A stretch of 64,000 bases of DNA from Liolophura sinensis. Lineage: Eukaryota; Mollusca; Polyplacophora; Chitonida; Chitonidae. Made by a program: the position numbers and the translations under genes. Positions 34,712 through 47,000 of the stretch are shown piece after piece. Each line of letters opens with the position of its first letter. Positions within the stretch are counted from its first letter, which is position 1. Below the pieces are notes generated by a model that was not told the origin of the DNA, made no database searches, and saw only the letters and a list, made by a program, of their open reading frames with translations. The stretch is taken from contig NC_088300.1 in NCBI RefSeq assembly GCF_032854445.1, positions 81,584,101-81,648,100 on the forward strand, given 5' to 3'.

Positions 34712-35107
34712 CTTTGGTGAGCGGGCACCTACAGCCCTGGTATTCCAGATGCCTGGAGAATCTCCCTCCCCAGTGTTAGCAGACAACCTACAAGAATCAA
34801 AAGGGTTCACACTATACTCATCTCCACTGACAACCCCTGTCCCTGGACTCTCTTCCTGTATGCTGAGCCTGTCTATCATCTGATCAGGCTTACATGGGAC
34901 AGGGTAATCAGATGGCATGCTATTCCCAGAGTCAGAGGAGCAGGGTGGAGCAGTCCTGGGGACCTCCCACTTGTCTTCAGTGTTAGAGCTCTTCTGTGCA
35001 TCAGTAAGTGAGACATGTACCCATTCTTCACTTCCCCTGTTAGGGGAGGACACCCCATGGATAGCAGCAGGAACCTCCACTCTTCTAGCACTGACACCAG
35101 ACCCCAT
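34712..35107 (-). CDS. Candidate alternative first exon of p190RhoGAP orthologue (short isoform)
   Basis: A 396-bp open stretch (132 codons) starts at an ATG in an excellent Kozak context (TCTGCCATGG), with an in-frame stop 15 bp upstream. It ends at CCAAAG|GTGAAC, a good 5' splice site, in phase 0, exactly the phase needed to join the exon starting at 28191. The start MGSGVSARR fits the N-myristoylation pattern MGxxx[S/T] followed by basic residues. The rest is Ser/Asp/Glu-rich (DEYSVNPFDS, GDSPGIWNTR) and of no family I recognise. If read to its own stop, the frame continues to TAA at 34661. It lies within the large intron between 43652 and 28191. It could instead be a cassette exon or a chance open frame; the phase match and Kozak favour a real first exon. 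Confidence 0.5.
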
Positions 35108-36390
35108 GGCAGAAATCACTCAAGAGGTTCAGTGTTCACCACAAGCTAATCTCTTCTGGTCACATACTGTGGGATACAGGCAGGTCTGACAGTAACAGCA
35201 CAAGACAACTCTCATTCAAGCAGTACTCTGATAGACAGCATGTCCGGAAGCTCTGGCTTGTAAACACCTCACAACAGTCCATGAATCTCACGGCCAAACA
35301 ATCATGTGAACAATGCCTGTGAACTCAATCACCTTTGTACCTAAGGATTGATTAGATCCTATCCCATCATTCAGTTTACACTTTCAGTTTCTCGACTTGG
35401 TGCCACACTAACAGCCCATGTGCTAAGGCTTGTCTCTGACCACAAACACATGCCTCAGGTAATTCTCAACTAAGCTGACCTGCTTTTGGGGTATGGCTGG
35501 CCATGGCAACCATGTACACACAGCCTATTATCTCAGCACCCCCTCCCCTTTCCACCTACCTACCTAGCCCTAAAACATGAACAATACACACTCATGCCCC
35601 ACAATAACACTTCTCCCCTCAGTAAGGCCAGGTGTAGAGCCTTGGTCCATGTTTTGTTATTTTTAACTTACGCATGAAGCCTACTGAAAAGCCAGGTCAC
35701 TGAGATTTACTTATACATGATTATATACATACAGACACAGGTAAACATAAATCACACATGCGCTTCTATAAATGTACACACAATAACAATATCTATCAAA
35801 ATTATCAAAAAAAAACTACCCTCTCATATGGAGATATGATATTAATACATATAACATCTTATTACATATATTAACTTACATTTACAGTGGAGAACAGCTA
35901 TTGGTAAGGTGCTACATGTGGACATGAATAGTGTTTACCAATGCAATAAAACCTGAATGAAGTGCTCAAAAGTGGGGGGGGGGGGGAACCCTGTATATTT
36001 GGGTGGTTGAATATAATAATAAATTAGGCTTAAATCAAATATCTTTGGAGGTTTAATGACCTGGCCGCCTCGGTGTGAAATGGTACACTGCAGGTAGGCT
36101 ATTCTAACCCTTGTTGCACTCAACTATGACAGCAGCAAACAGTTGGCAGCAGGCCAGCCTGGACATGATCACATGCCCTAAATCCTCAACAAATTCGACC
36201 AGTGAAGTGTAGCTTTAGATGCCATTTAAAAACACATACGTTACTGAATTTTAAAAATTACTGCCCAAATATGGGCACATATGACATACACGGAAATGAT
36301 CATGTAATGCTTTTTAGGCAGTTAAAATTTCTCTCGTATGTCAAAACATGCAGTGTGTCTGTGGTCGTTTGTTCAGGATTTAGGGTGCTG
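35108..36390. other. Unique sequence upstream of the candidate alternative exon
   Basis: If 35107 is a real start, its promoter and 5' UTR would lie here. I see no clear TATA box. A G-run (GGGGGGGGGGG) lies at about 35974-35985. No other exon was recognised. Confidence 0.4.
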
Positions 36391-36394
36391 TGTG

Positions 36395-36895
36395 GTATAG
36401 GTACAGGTACCTGACACAGACTAAGAGAGGCCACACTGGGCAGGTGGTCAGATACTGTGTGGTACAGACACCTGACAAAAAGAGAGAGGCCACACCAGAC
36501 AGGTGGTCCCATACTGTGTGATACAAATACCTGACATAGACAGAGAGAGGTCACACTGGACAGGTGGTCAGATACTGTGTGATACAGATACCTGACACAA
36601 AAAGAGAGAGGCCACACTGGACAGGTGGTCACATACTGTGTGATACACATACCTGGCAGAGGAGGTCCCTGGACAGGTGGTCACATACTGTGTGGTACAG
36701 ATACTTGACATAGACAGAGAGCGGTCACACTGGACAGGTGGTCACATACTGTGTGATACAGATACCTGACACAGACAGAGAGGCCACATTGGACAGGTGG
36801 TCAGATACCCTGTGATACAGATACCTGACACAGAGAGAGGCCACACTGGACACGTGGTCACATACTGTGTGACAGAGACATCACATAGGCTAAGA
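36395..36895. repeat. 60-bp minisatellite, same family as 40855-41585
   Basis: About 8 copies of CACTGGACAGGTGGTCACAT, ACTGTGTGATACAGATACCT, GACACAGACAGAGAGAGGC. Confidence 0.92.
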
Positions 36896-36899
36896 CAGC

Positions 36900-39120
36900 T
36901 CACACTAGACACTAGCCACTTTTTCCTCATGGTAATCATGACAAGAATTATCAAAAAATTGAGTTTAAAACAAATTTTATATTGATTTTTCATGAAATAA
37001 ATTGAGTTTCTGTATTTTTCTCACTTTGGGGTTCTTCTTTCAAATGTGTGTTGCATTGTTTACGGATTAGTGCTGATTTGACTTCACCTCTCGCTGGACT
37101 ATCACCACTACTGGTCAGAGGTTATGCACACACAAGGCTGTGATTAGGGTTTTCCCCTGGCACTGTCCTCAGATGGGATACTTTTGACAGTCGGTATTTT
37201 CCCTAACTGATAAATGAAACTACCCACAGACAAGTGATTGCTCGCTAGAGGGGTCCATTCAATGCACAATACCTCTATGTGAGGGAAGAGTGTATGACCA
37301 GCCAACAAAACAAACAATAGTTAAAAAAAGTATGGCGCAAAATTTTCACTTCAGACTTTAAATACCATGATATATTTTTACATGATGTCAGATTCTAAAA
37401 CAGACTTGAACATGACTGACATACCAATTTAGGTCAAACGGGAAGACAACACCATGTGGTGAGTAGATTAAAGCAGACCTTATTTTCAAATTTCAAATGT
37501 CTTGCGCACAGACTATGTATTAAGTGGATTTGGATGTTAAGTATTTGTATGCAGCGAGCTTTGCCGATGGCATAGCTGAATACAGATACAATGTCATAAT
37601 TGGGTGCACACGTCATCCAGGCTAAGGATGGCAGTGGTTTCAGTAAATATAAGCCATCGTTATACTGGATTTTCGAGCTAGGTCAATTATAATCAGTAGG
37701 CCAAAAACGGGCAAAGTGGGACACAGCAAAGTGGTAGAAAAGGTTCCCAGAGTACAGTTTAAGCAGGAATCCAGAATGCTGGTTACTGAGTATCCCCGGC
37801 CTCTGTCCCATGTTGTTTACGTTGAATGCAGACAAACTTTATGACTTCGAAGGAAAATTCAGCAAATAAACTGTTTTGGGGAGGTTTACGTAAAATTTTG
37901 CATATGCAGTTTTTCTCTCCTGTGTATACAGTATCCACGTAATGCTACACTGGATCCGGATACATTTATTTACTTAAGGACTGATCTGGATTATGACAGC
38001 ATGTGTATGGCAACACTGTAAAACCTGTACGATGGAAATTACAATATAGCTGATGATGTCATATCGGGGTAAAGTAGGATACCATGAGCGGGGCAAAGTG
38101 GGACAGTAGTTATTTATTTATGTGGTGCAGTGTAATAATTTAAGTGGACACCTGATATAATCTAAATCCAATCTTTGTGTAGGCCTCCTTGTTAAGGGTA
38201 AAGTGACCAAATCACAGCATGTCATCTCAAATGCCAGTATCAGAGAGGACTGTGTGTCATCATCTTGTCAGTCAGTTCATCTGTCTCTCTCTTCCTCAAA
38301 CATCAGTTTTCCAGGCATTTTTCTTTCAAATCCGTTCATTATATTGAAATGAAATTTTCTACATGTTGTGGCTTAATTAAGCATTACAAGTTATAGATCA
38401 CACACGAGTTGATCTTGAAGTTGTCCGTTTTCGACAACATAACTTTTTTTTTCTACCTGTTGGTTATTACGCTCGAACTTAATTGGTACCGTACATAATT
38501 TAGTTCACCGAAACAAATTATATCCACACCAAGTTCGAATCATGAACTCCTTCATCCATTTCCAATAAAATTATGACCGCTTCTGTACATTTACTTGGAC
38601 GCTGACATATATCTTTGATGGCTCAAACTGGTATAGTGTGCACGTATTGCAAACAATACTTCCTGAATACTTGTTTCCCAGATAAATGACGTGCATGTGA
38701 CAGATGTCAAACAAATTGAATACTTCTGATTCCATCCGTTATTGACGACACAGCAATTTGTAGGCTTTGATTTTACTTGTTACTACCCTTTATTGGGTAC
38801 TATCATGTATTCTAATATTGTAACTGTTTCAGCATTTTAGAATTAATTAATTAATTGCGCTTTATTTGACAATTTATCTGCTGCCTGTTTTCATGTGCTT
38901 TCCAAGTGCAGAAACAGGAAGTAACATTTTCTGATTTTTTACATGACTCAATTCAAAGTAAGGAGTTTGCTCAACAAATGAACCACTAGAAATTAGCTAG
39001 GGATAATTTTTCCATTTGCTGATTATGTTTTGTAATTTTCAGAGCATCAAGAAATAAAGCACTATTTCTGAAGATATTATTCCTTGATATATTAATTCTG
39101 TTTGAACTGTTTATGGTTCA
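36900..39120. other. Unique intronic sequence
   Basis: 2.2 kb without arrays, the longest such stretch in the window. A/T-rich; no exon or transposon recognised. Confidence 0.5.
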
Positions 39121-40350
39121 ACACCATAGCTTAGCCCACATAGCTGTCCCACTCAGCCCACATAGCTGTACCACTTAGCCCACATAGCAGTCCAACTTAG
39201 CCCACATAGCTGTCCAAATTAGCCCACAACTGTCCCACTTAGCCCACAGAGCTGTCCCACTCAGCCCACATAGCTGTCCAAATTAGCCCACAACTGTCCC
39301 ACTTAGCCCACAGAGCTGTCCAAATTAGCCCACAACTGTCCCACTTAGCCCACAGAGCTGTCCCACTCAGCCCACATAGCTGTCCCACTTAGCCCACATA
39401 GCTGTCCAAATTAGCCCACAACTGTCCCACTTAGCCCACATAGCTGTCCAAATTAGCCCACAACTGTCCCACTTAGCCCACATAGCTGTCCAAATTAGCC
39501 CACAACTGTCCCACTTAGCCCACAGAGCTGTTCCACTCAACCCACATAGCTGTCCAACTCTGCCCACATAGCTGTCTCATTCAGCCCACATAGCTGTCCC
39601 ACTCAGCCCACATAGCTGTCCCACTTAGCCCACAAAGCTGTCTTACTTAGCCCACATAGCTGTCCAAATTAGCCCACAGCTGTCTTACTTAGCCCACAGA
39701 GCTGTCCCACTTAGCCCATAGAGCCGTCCCACTTAGCCCACATAGCAGTCCCAGTTAGGCCACATAGCTGTCCTAATTAGCCCATATAGATGTCCCACTG
39801 AGCCCACATAGCTGTCCCACTGAGCCCACATAGCTGTTCCACTCAGCCCACATAGCTGTTCCACTCAGCCCACATAGCTGTCCCACTTAGCCCACACAGC
39901 TGTCCCACTCGCCCACATAGCTGTCCCACTCAGCCCACATAGCTGTCCCACTCAGCCCACATAGCTGTCCCACTTAGCCCACATAGCTGTCCCACTCAGT
40001 CCACATAGCTGTCCCACTCAGCCCAGCATAGCTGTCCCACTCAGCCCACATAGCTGTCCCACTCAGCCCACATAGCTGTCCCAATTAGCCCACAAAGCAG
40101 TCCCACTTAGCCCACATAGCAGTCCCATTCAGCCCACATAGCTGTCCCACTTAGCCCACATAGCTGTCCCACTTAGCCCACATAGCTGTCCCACTCAGCC
40201 CACATAGCTGTCCCACTCAGCCCACATAGCTGTCCCAATTAGCCCACAAAGCAGTCCCACTTAGCCCACATAGCAGTCCCACTCAGCCCACATAGCTGTC
40301 CCACTTAGCCCACATAGCTGTCCCACTTAGCCCACATAGCTGTCCCACTT
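39120..40350. repeat. 22-bp minisatellite, about 55 copies
   Basis: Unit CCCACTTAGCCCACATAGCT, GT. Variants lacking ATAG (AATTAGCCCACAACTGTCCC) recur as a block. Confidence 0.95.
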
Positions 40351-40854
40351 TATCCTGACAATGGGTTAAACTAGGACGATTTTTTCACTAACAAAATTGG
40401 TTGAAATATCAAAAACTATATTTGATATTCACAATTTTTGTTTGTTTGATACAATAGTTACCCTGGCAAGTGTTAATACCACCATACTTTTACAAAGCTC
40501 TCGCCAAAGAAGGCATTCATATTTTCTAAAAATGTGCAAAGAGTTTCATATTACCCCAGTTTCCCCTAAATACTTTCTTTCAGCAGTTAGTTTTGAAATC
40601 TAGTTACATTATTTACGGACTTGTGTGACACCTGTTTGGACTTTTGGGTTGTACCTCATAAATGTTGAAGTGTGATGTTCATTTACCAATCTATGAGGCG
40701 TTTAACAAAATAAGATTAAAATGGATTCAATATTGAGTATTAGGTACTTGAAATACTATATGGGGAGAAAAGTTGAGTGAGAAAAATATTGAGTTTTCAA
40801 TATTATTATTCAAATTGACTTTCTAAAAAGAAATTGGCTAGAAAATCCTCTGCA
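40350..40854. other. Unique intronic sequence
   Basis: A/T-rich, nothing recognised. Confidence 0.5.
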
Positions 40855-41585
40855 GGTGGTCATATACTGTGTGATGCAGATACCTGACATGGACTGACAG
40901 AGGCCACACTGGACAGGTGGTCACATACTGTGTGATACAGGTACCTGACTGAGGCCACACTGGACAGGTGGTCACATACTGTGTGATACAGGTACCTGAC
41001 TGAGGCCACACTGGACAGGTGGTAACATACTGTGTGATACAGGTACCTGACTGAGGCCAAACTGGACAGATAGTTACAGACCACATGATACAGGTGCCTG
41101 ACAGAGGATACAGGTGCCTGACAGAGGCCACAGTGGACAGGTGTTCACAGACTGTGTGATACAGGTACCTGACAGAGGCCACACTGGACAGGTGGTCACA
41201 GGCCGCATGATACAGGTACCTGACAGAGGCCACACTGGACAGGTAGTCACAGACCGCATGATACAGGTACCTGACAGAGGCCACACTGGACGGGTAGTCA
41301 CAGACCACATGATACAGGTACCTGACAGAGGCCACACTGGACAGGTAGTCACATACCGTGTGATACAGGTACCTGACTGAGGCCACACTGGACAGGTAGT
41401 CACATACCGTGTGATACAGGTACCTGACAGAGGCCAAACTTGACAAGTGGCCACAAACTGTGTGATACAGGTACCTTACAGAGGCCACTCTGGAAAAGGT
41501 AGTCACATACTATTTGATGCAGGTACCTGACAGAGGCCACACTGGACTGGTAGTCACATATAACTTGTGATACAGGTCTCCGTTC
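40855..41585. repeat. 51-bp minisatellite, same family as 36395-36895
   Basis: About 14 copies of CACTGGACAGGTGGTCACAT, ACTGTGTGATACAGGTACCT, GACTGAGGC. It differs from the 36-kb array by lacking about 9 bp of the GACAGAGAGA segment. Confidence 0.93.
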
Positions 41586-41589
41586 ATAG

Positions 41590-43651
41590 CTGGCATTAAC
41601 AGGACACAGAGCATCAGAGTGAATGATGGACAAGCATATTAACAATAGCCCTCACCTGGCCATCACATATACTAAGTGTGGGAGAAAGAGAGGACAAAAT
41701 AGATGGTGGCTTTTGCTTATTCTTGGTATTGTGACGAAAACCTAGGGATAATCTCTTATTCATATCAGATTGACTGGTGTTACCTGAAAGTAATCTGGTT
41801 GTCTGATGTTACAATGGAAGTGTATTTGTGATAACTTGACCGTACTGAGTATTTCACAAGAAATACATGATTTGTATAAAAGTGACAACATAAAAATGGC
41901 GCAAAATATTCATAAATAACTGTAGTCTGCAGCTTATCTGCACCTTTACTGTTAAGTTCTAAAACAATAACACAATACTGCGTGAATATTCAGAGGCACA
42001 CTTGTAGCAACCGATCGAGCCTGACACAAACAATCACCACAATCGAACATTAGGCCTGGAGATGTTTGTTGGACATTGAACTGTGAGTCTTCCTACATGT
42101 CTTATGCATGTCTAACATTTTAGTGTTAATGAAATTTAGATATTTATTTCCGACCGAAATGATTCATGTCACTTCGTTGTGGTTTGTAAAGTCTGTCATG
42201 ATGTTCTGCATTTCAGATTGGAGGCTTTAAACTCTAAGATTTTGATAATTACAAAAATGGCTCGTGTTATGTTGGTATCGTTAGAAAGAGCAGATTTTAT
42301 CATATCTGTGTTCTTCGAATTAATATTTAACATAACACTATTTGATATAAATTATGGGGTTTTTCTTTATGTTGGCATGGGAAAATTTATGCTATTTTAG
42401 CCATATTGGTTTCGCCATCATAGTAAATTACAGGCGGGGCATAGTAAGAGGCGAACGCTGCTCAATACACATCAGCCAATCAAAATGTAGGATTTCTGGT
42501 GGTTAGCCTACTTTGTCTACACACTATAAAAGGGCATGGATTATGGCGTCTGACAGATGGTCCTTGAGGTCTACGACAGGCAAGGGCACATGCAAAGGCA
42601 AGATCACGGCAAAGGCAAGATCAAGGCAAAAGGCAAGATCAAGGCAAAGGCAAGATCACGGCAAAGGCAAGATCAAGGTAAATGCAAGATCAAGGTGAAG
42701 GCAAAAGCAAGATTAAGACAAGGCACAGAGGATTAATTAAAAGAATACCACAGATGAAGATTTACATTTACTGAAGTATACAGATGCAAGACAGCTAAAC
42801 TGTCACAAAACATACATCGACGAGCATCCTTTAGGTAATCAGCATAGAGATTTGTCAGGGATCGCCAATCTTCCCAAGAGGAGCCGATCTTGACTGACAG
42901 TGGGCGGAGCTTCTGCATTTGATTCCTCGTGAGATTGGTTTGATTCTGCGTGAGATTGGCTTGATTTGCTATCTTAATATTATGCAGGAAGGATTTAGTG
43001 TTATACTAAAGGGACTGTGCCTATATGAGTTACTTCTCTTACATTAAAATATACCTAAGGATTAGGTAGAAATTCCAGCACATATACCTGTCGTAATATT
43101 TTTAAAGTGCTAAAGACTATTCGCCATCTATAGCCGTGTCAACAAGCCGCCAGAGTTATTCCCCCTGAAACTCTCTCTCGCAAATGGTATTGCCGATACT
43201 GAAGGAATATTTGATGATTTGACTGTATATATGTGAATAAATGGATTTCAATGTTTAGTGTTCAAACTGAAAAAACAAATCTTCGGATCTTCTATTATGC
43301 TGTTCTTGTCGATTTACTGAAATAAGACGTAAGACTTGAGATTTCCTCCAAGAGTTATCCCAGAACAATACAGACTGAGGAAGCATTTGGTGTATTAAAT
43401 AAAATAACAGCAGTGAAGTAATGATTGGAGTATTGAGAGTAAATCCACATTTCTGTAGTGGTGTCTCCAAATACTTGAGGTAAATATTGGTCTCAAACAA
43501 TACCAAAATAATATATTCTTTATCTCTAAAGGTCATAAGACTGGGTTTTAAAGAAAAATCTGCTACAGCACTGTTTCAGTCCCGTTCAAATTGGCTCATA
43601 AACAAGACTTACCGTCAAATGCTTTCTGACAAGTAAAAAGCTATGACGTAC
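41590..43651. other. Mostly unique intronic sequence with a short GGCAAGATCA repeat
   Basis: An array of about 17-20-bp units (AAGGCAAAGGCAAGATC) lies at 42575-42720. The rest is unique, with no exon recognised. Confidence 0.6.
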
Positions 43652-43816
43652 CTCCTCCTTTTGCTCCTTTAATCTTTTCCTCTCTTCTTCTTTCAAACGT
43701 TTCTCTTCCTTCTTCTTTATTTTCTCTGGGTCTTTCAAATGTCGAGGTCTGAACTTTCCTTTGATTCCTTCTCCAGCCTCGTGTTCTGTGTCCTCAGTAC
43801 TTCCTGTAGTTCCGAA
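43652..43816 (-). CDS. ARHGAP35: p190RhoGAP orthologue, charged helix before the GAP domain
   Basis: The acceptor is TTTCCTTAAAAG|TTCGGA and the donor GAGGAG|GTACGT. It is 165 bp (55 codons), phase 0 at both ends. It encodes FGTTGSTEDTEHEAGEGIKG, then KFRPRHLKDPEKIKKKEEKR and a Glu/Lys/Arg run predicted to be a long single helix. Vertebrate p190 also has a polybasic segment just before RhoGAP that binds phospholipids and tunes Rho versus Rac specificity; equivalence is inferred from position and charge. A 58-bp array abuts the acceptor. Confidence 0.88.
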
Positions 43817-43821
43817 CTTTT

Positions 43822-44240
43822 AAGGAAAGAAAAGAAATATGAGAAGTGACACGCAGTGAGCTGTGTAGGATGACAGGAGCAAACAAGGAAACAGATGTGA
43901 GAAGTGACACACAGTCAGCTACATATGATGACAAGAGGAAAAAAGGAAACAGATGTGAGAAGTGATACACAAAGAGTTACATATGATGACAAGAGGAAAC
44001 AAGGAAGAAGATGTGAGAAGTAAGACACAGTCAGCTACATATGATGACAAGAGGAAAAAAGGAAACAGATGTGAGAAGTGAAACACAAAGAGTTACATAT
44101 GACAAGAGGAAACAAAGAAGCAGATGTGAGGAGTGACACACAGTCAGCTACATATGATGACAAGAGGAAACAAGGAAACAGATGTGAGAAGTGAAACACA
44201 AAGAGTTACATATGATGACAAGAGGAAACAAGGAAACTTC
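43822..44240. repeat. 58-bp array abutting the acceptor of exon 43652-43816
   Basis: About 7 copies of ACAGATGTGAGAAGTGACAC, ACAGTCAGCTACATATGATG, ACAAGAGGAAACAAGGAA. On the - strand this reads CACTTCTCACATCTGTTTCC, closely matching the exon's own CACTTCTCATATTTCTTTTC upstream of its AG. Confidence 0.93.
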
Positions 44241-45176
44241 AAATTGTGCACAACATCATGTGGAGAAAACCAAAATTGTTCTTCATGCTCTAAGTTTTTA
44301 TGCGTGAAACTTTTGTGCGTGAAATTCTCTTTGTAATTTGTACAGCATTATTGTATTGTCAGTGTGAAAGTGTCAATGTGTTTTTTGTGAAACTACTCAG
44401 CAGCAGATTATTTTTCACTGGTAAATGAATCCAACAACAAAGCAAACCTTCTATGGGAAAAATAAAAATATTGGTCCACTTTTCCACTTTTTATGGGAGA
44501 CAAAGGACTTGCGAGTTCTACCATGGTAATGGTAGTCCATTACTAATCTCGCATGGACTATGTGAATCACAACCTATGTCAATTTGCGACCCAAAACACA
44601 CACATCAGATATTTTACTCTAGTTTGATGTAATGTGTCAGTCTTTTAAAAATTTAATTTTAACCTAATAATGCCCAGCCACATGTATATGATCAGTCTCT
44701 GTGGGTGGATCACTGGCTCTGTAGGTGTCTGTCTGCACAGGAGCTCTCTACAAGCGCTCTACAAATCCCTCTTCAACCCCTCTACAAGATCTCTGGAAGC
44801 ACGCTAATTTCCTGTTTTGATTTTTAGTGTGGGCTGTACTGTATCAACAAAGCTTGAACTCAATACAAGAAGTACCTAATCATTACCTTAACATAGACTC
44901 TAATAGACAAAAGACACAGGAAGATTGTGAATTTTGTAATTTACAGTATCAATAAATTTGCAGACAGGGTATCAAGAATGGAGCATCCTGAGCTTGTTAA
45001 TGTGTTTTTTACATGCATGCAAAACCTGAGTTATTGGATGTTACTGGGGTATGACATTAGCCAAATGCACAGGTAGATATACACATGGAGATACACATAT
45101 GAAGATACACACAGGGAAATACACACATGGAGATACACACATGTATGGGCAGGTAAGTTAATTCACAGAGACAAAC
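44240..45176. other. Unique intronic sequence
   Basis: Only a short ACACATGGAGATACAC repeat at about 45070-45145 stands out. 45248-45829 and 46016-46235 are also unique. Confidence 0.5.
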
Positions 45177-45247
45177 CTTGAGAGTGCTGGTTGTAACTTC
45201 TTGTGGGTTGATTGGTTCATATGCGTTGTCTTCATCTGGTCCTCGGC
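45177..45247 (-). CDS. ARHGAP35: p190RhoGAP orthologue, short exon
   Basis: The acceptor is TTTGTGTTACAG|GCCGAG and the donor CTCAAG|GTTTGT. It is 71 bp, phase 1 in and phase 0 out. It encodes RGPDEDNAYEPINPQEV and TTSTLK. The DNAYEPI motif recalls the YEPI/YEXI-type sites of p190. The donor is weaker than the others (GTTTGT), but the phase fits both neighbours. Confidence 0.8.
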
Positions 45248-45829
45248 CTGTAACACAAACTCATCCATCAGACAAGCTGTTACACAACTGAACATTTGGG
45301 AGTATCACTAAGATTCACAGGTTGTAACCTTTGTGCCTGAACATGAGCAGACAGAGATGGTGTCATCTTCTGGGACAACTGTACATGTGTATTTACTAAC
45401 TTTCAATAGCACTCCACAGAGGAGTTCAGATTGCACGATTTTGGTCACACCCAGTTTTGTAATTTTTGTCCTTCACTTAGGCACGTCCAAAGTTTACAGG
45501 CACATATTCACTCACTGTTTACTTTACTGGTTCCAATGGTCTAAAGTTGTCATAAACTTGCTAAGTCTGAAATGTGCAATCACCATGTTTCCTTTTAACA
45601 CTCCATGCAGTGAATAATGTGAGGCTGCGACCCAGCCATCACTTTCATGGAAATGCTGTAAGCTAAAGCTCTGTCCACTCTCAGCTGAGGTCACACAGTC
45701 TAACCTTTATACAAAGGAGCAAATATATCTTAAAGAAGGTGGTAAGCTCTTCAGGGAAAACTAGTTCTTCAGAAACATGTATTATCCTACATTTCACATA
45801 CATTTGGTGTTTCGACAGGAGGTGTGTAC

Positions 45830-46015
45830 CTGGTGGTGAGCCAACATAGTCACTGTCAGACATGGGGGGACTACGCCCCGGGAGTGCCCCACTCTTCTCA
45901 GAGCTGCCAGACTTCCACCTCTTCCTCACGGACGGTCGTTTCTTCTTCTCCTTCCTGTTGGTCAGCAGCTCATCTCCAGTGCCATCACTTTCTTCAGATG
46001 GGGAAATGCTCTGGA
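45830..46015 (-). CDS. ARHGAP35: p190RhoGAP orthologue, basic/serine-rich exon
   Basis: The acceptor is AATGTGTTTCAG|TCCAGA and the donor CCACCAG|GTACAC. It is 186 bp, phase 1 in and phase 1 out. It encodes SISPSEESDGTGDELL, a strongly basic stretch (NRKEKKKRPSVRKRWKSGSS) and SPPMSDSDYVGSPPG. SDSDYVG is another acidic-context tyrosine. The basic stretch could bind acidic lipids or act as a nuclear signal (inference). Confidence 0.85.
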
Positions 46016-46247
46016 CTGAAACACATTCAATGTAATCATGCTGAAATACCAAGTTTTAATATACCAGACTTAAACAGGGCCCTTGTGAATTTGTAAACCA
46101 TTAAACTCTACTTGAGCAATGAGATGACCCATTGCTACAGAAGTGCCTGAGTCACCTCAGTACATGTCCACTGCACGTTGAAGGTCTGGCACTTTATCCA
46201 GAGATCTGAAAAGTTTTCTCTATACATAGTTATGACTGCTGTCAAAT

Positions 46248-46401
46248 TTTTTTTTTTTTTTTTTGATTGGTGTTTTACGCCGTACTCAAGAGTATTTCAC
46301 TTATACGACGGCGACCAGCATTATGGTGGGTGGAAACCGGGCAGAGCCCGGGGGAAACCCACGACCATCCGCAGGTTGCTGGCAGACCTTCCCACTTATG
46401 G
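46248..46401 (-). mobile_element. SINE (family B), headless copy
   Basis: It contains the family-B body with a T-rich (+ strand) tail. The direct repeat CTGCTGTCAAAT lies at 46236-46247 and 46402-46413. The tRNA-like head is missing, so it is 5' truncated. Confidence 0.8.
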
Positions 46402-46588
46402 CTGCTGTCAAATAACATAAAAAAAAAAGAAAAAGCTTAAAAAAAAATCAGCCACTGATCTTATATATATATATATATTTAAGTCACACACCAGTATCTG
46501 AGCATGCCTTACTTTTCCCTGTAGGAGAGTACAACCCACCTCCACCCCCCTCCCAACAAACACATCCCGTTTGACTTGCCTGACTTAC

Positions 46589-46753
46589 CCCTCTCTGCAG
46601 GACAGTGCACACCCAGGTACCGCTCATCTGAGGCATGTTCCCGGGATTTGGACTTCTTCTTATGAGGGGTGGGTTTTCTGTTCACTTTGCTGTAGATATC
46701 TTTACTGTTGTTCCTCTCTAAAGAGCTGAGCTCAGAGTCCGAATCTGTTAGCC
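46589..46753 (-). CDS. ARHGAP35: p190RhoGAP orthologue, exon with the SLER motif
   Basis: The acceptor is CTTTTTCCAG|GGCTAA and the donor GAGAGGG|GTAAGT. It is 165 bp, phase 1 in and phase 1 out. It encodes LTDSDSELSSLERNNSKDIY, then Lys-rich RKPTPHKKKSKSREHASDER. Vertebrate p190 has GSDSEMDTSSLERGRKVS at the equivalent place (from memory), one of the better family anchors outside the GAP domain. A five-copy 48-bp array lies just upstream of the acceptor. Confidence 0.88.
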
Positions 46754-46774
46754 CTGGAAAAAGTATATCTGGCA

Positions 46775-47000
46775 CACATTAACTGGCGAGTCCTGGACAT
46801 ACACTACACTAAAAGGGTAGGTAAATTAACTGGAGAGTCCTGGACATACACTACACTAAAAGGTGTAGGTAAATTAACTGGAGAGTCCTGGACATACACT
46901 ACACTAAAAGGTATAGGTAAACTGACTGGAGAGTCCTGGACATACACTACACTAAAAGGTATAGGTAAATTAACTGGAGAGTCCTGGACATACTCTACTC
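46775..47000. repeat. 48-bp tandem repeat, about 5 copies
   Basis: Unit TTAACTGGAGAGTCCTGGAC, ATACACTACACTAAAAGGTG, TAGGTAAA. It starts about 22 bp upstream of the acceptor of exon 46589-46753. 47000-47324 is unique. Confidence 0.92.

Noticed and set aside
34677-35189. + strand open frames over the candidate alternative exon
   Set aside because: The - strand frame has the Kozak ATG, donor and phase match; the + frames have none of these.
45824-46096. + strand open frame over 45830-46015
   Set aside because: Antisense of a well-supported - strand exon with matching phases.
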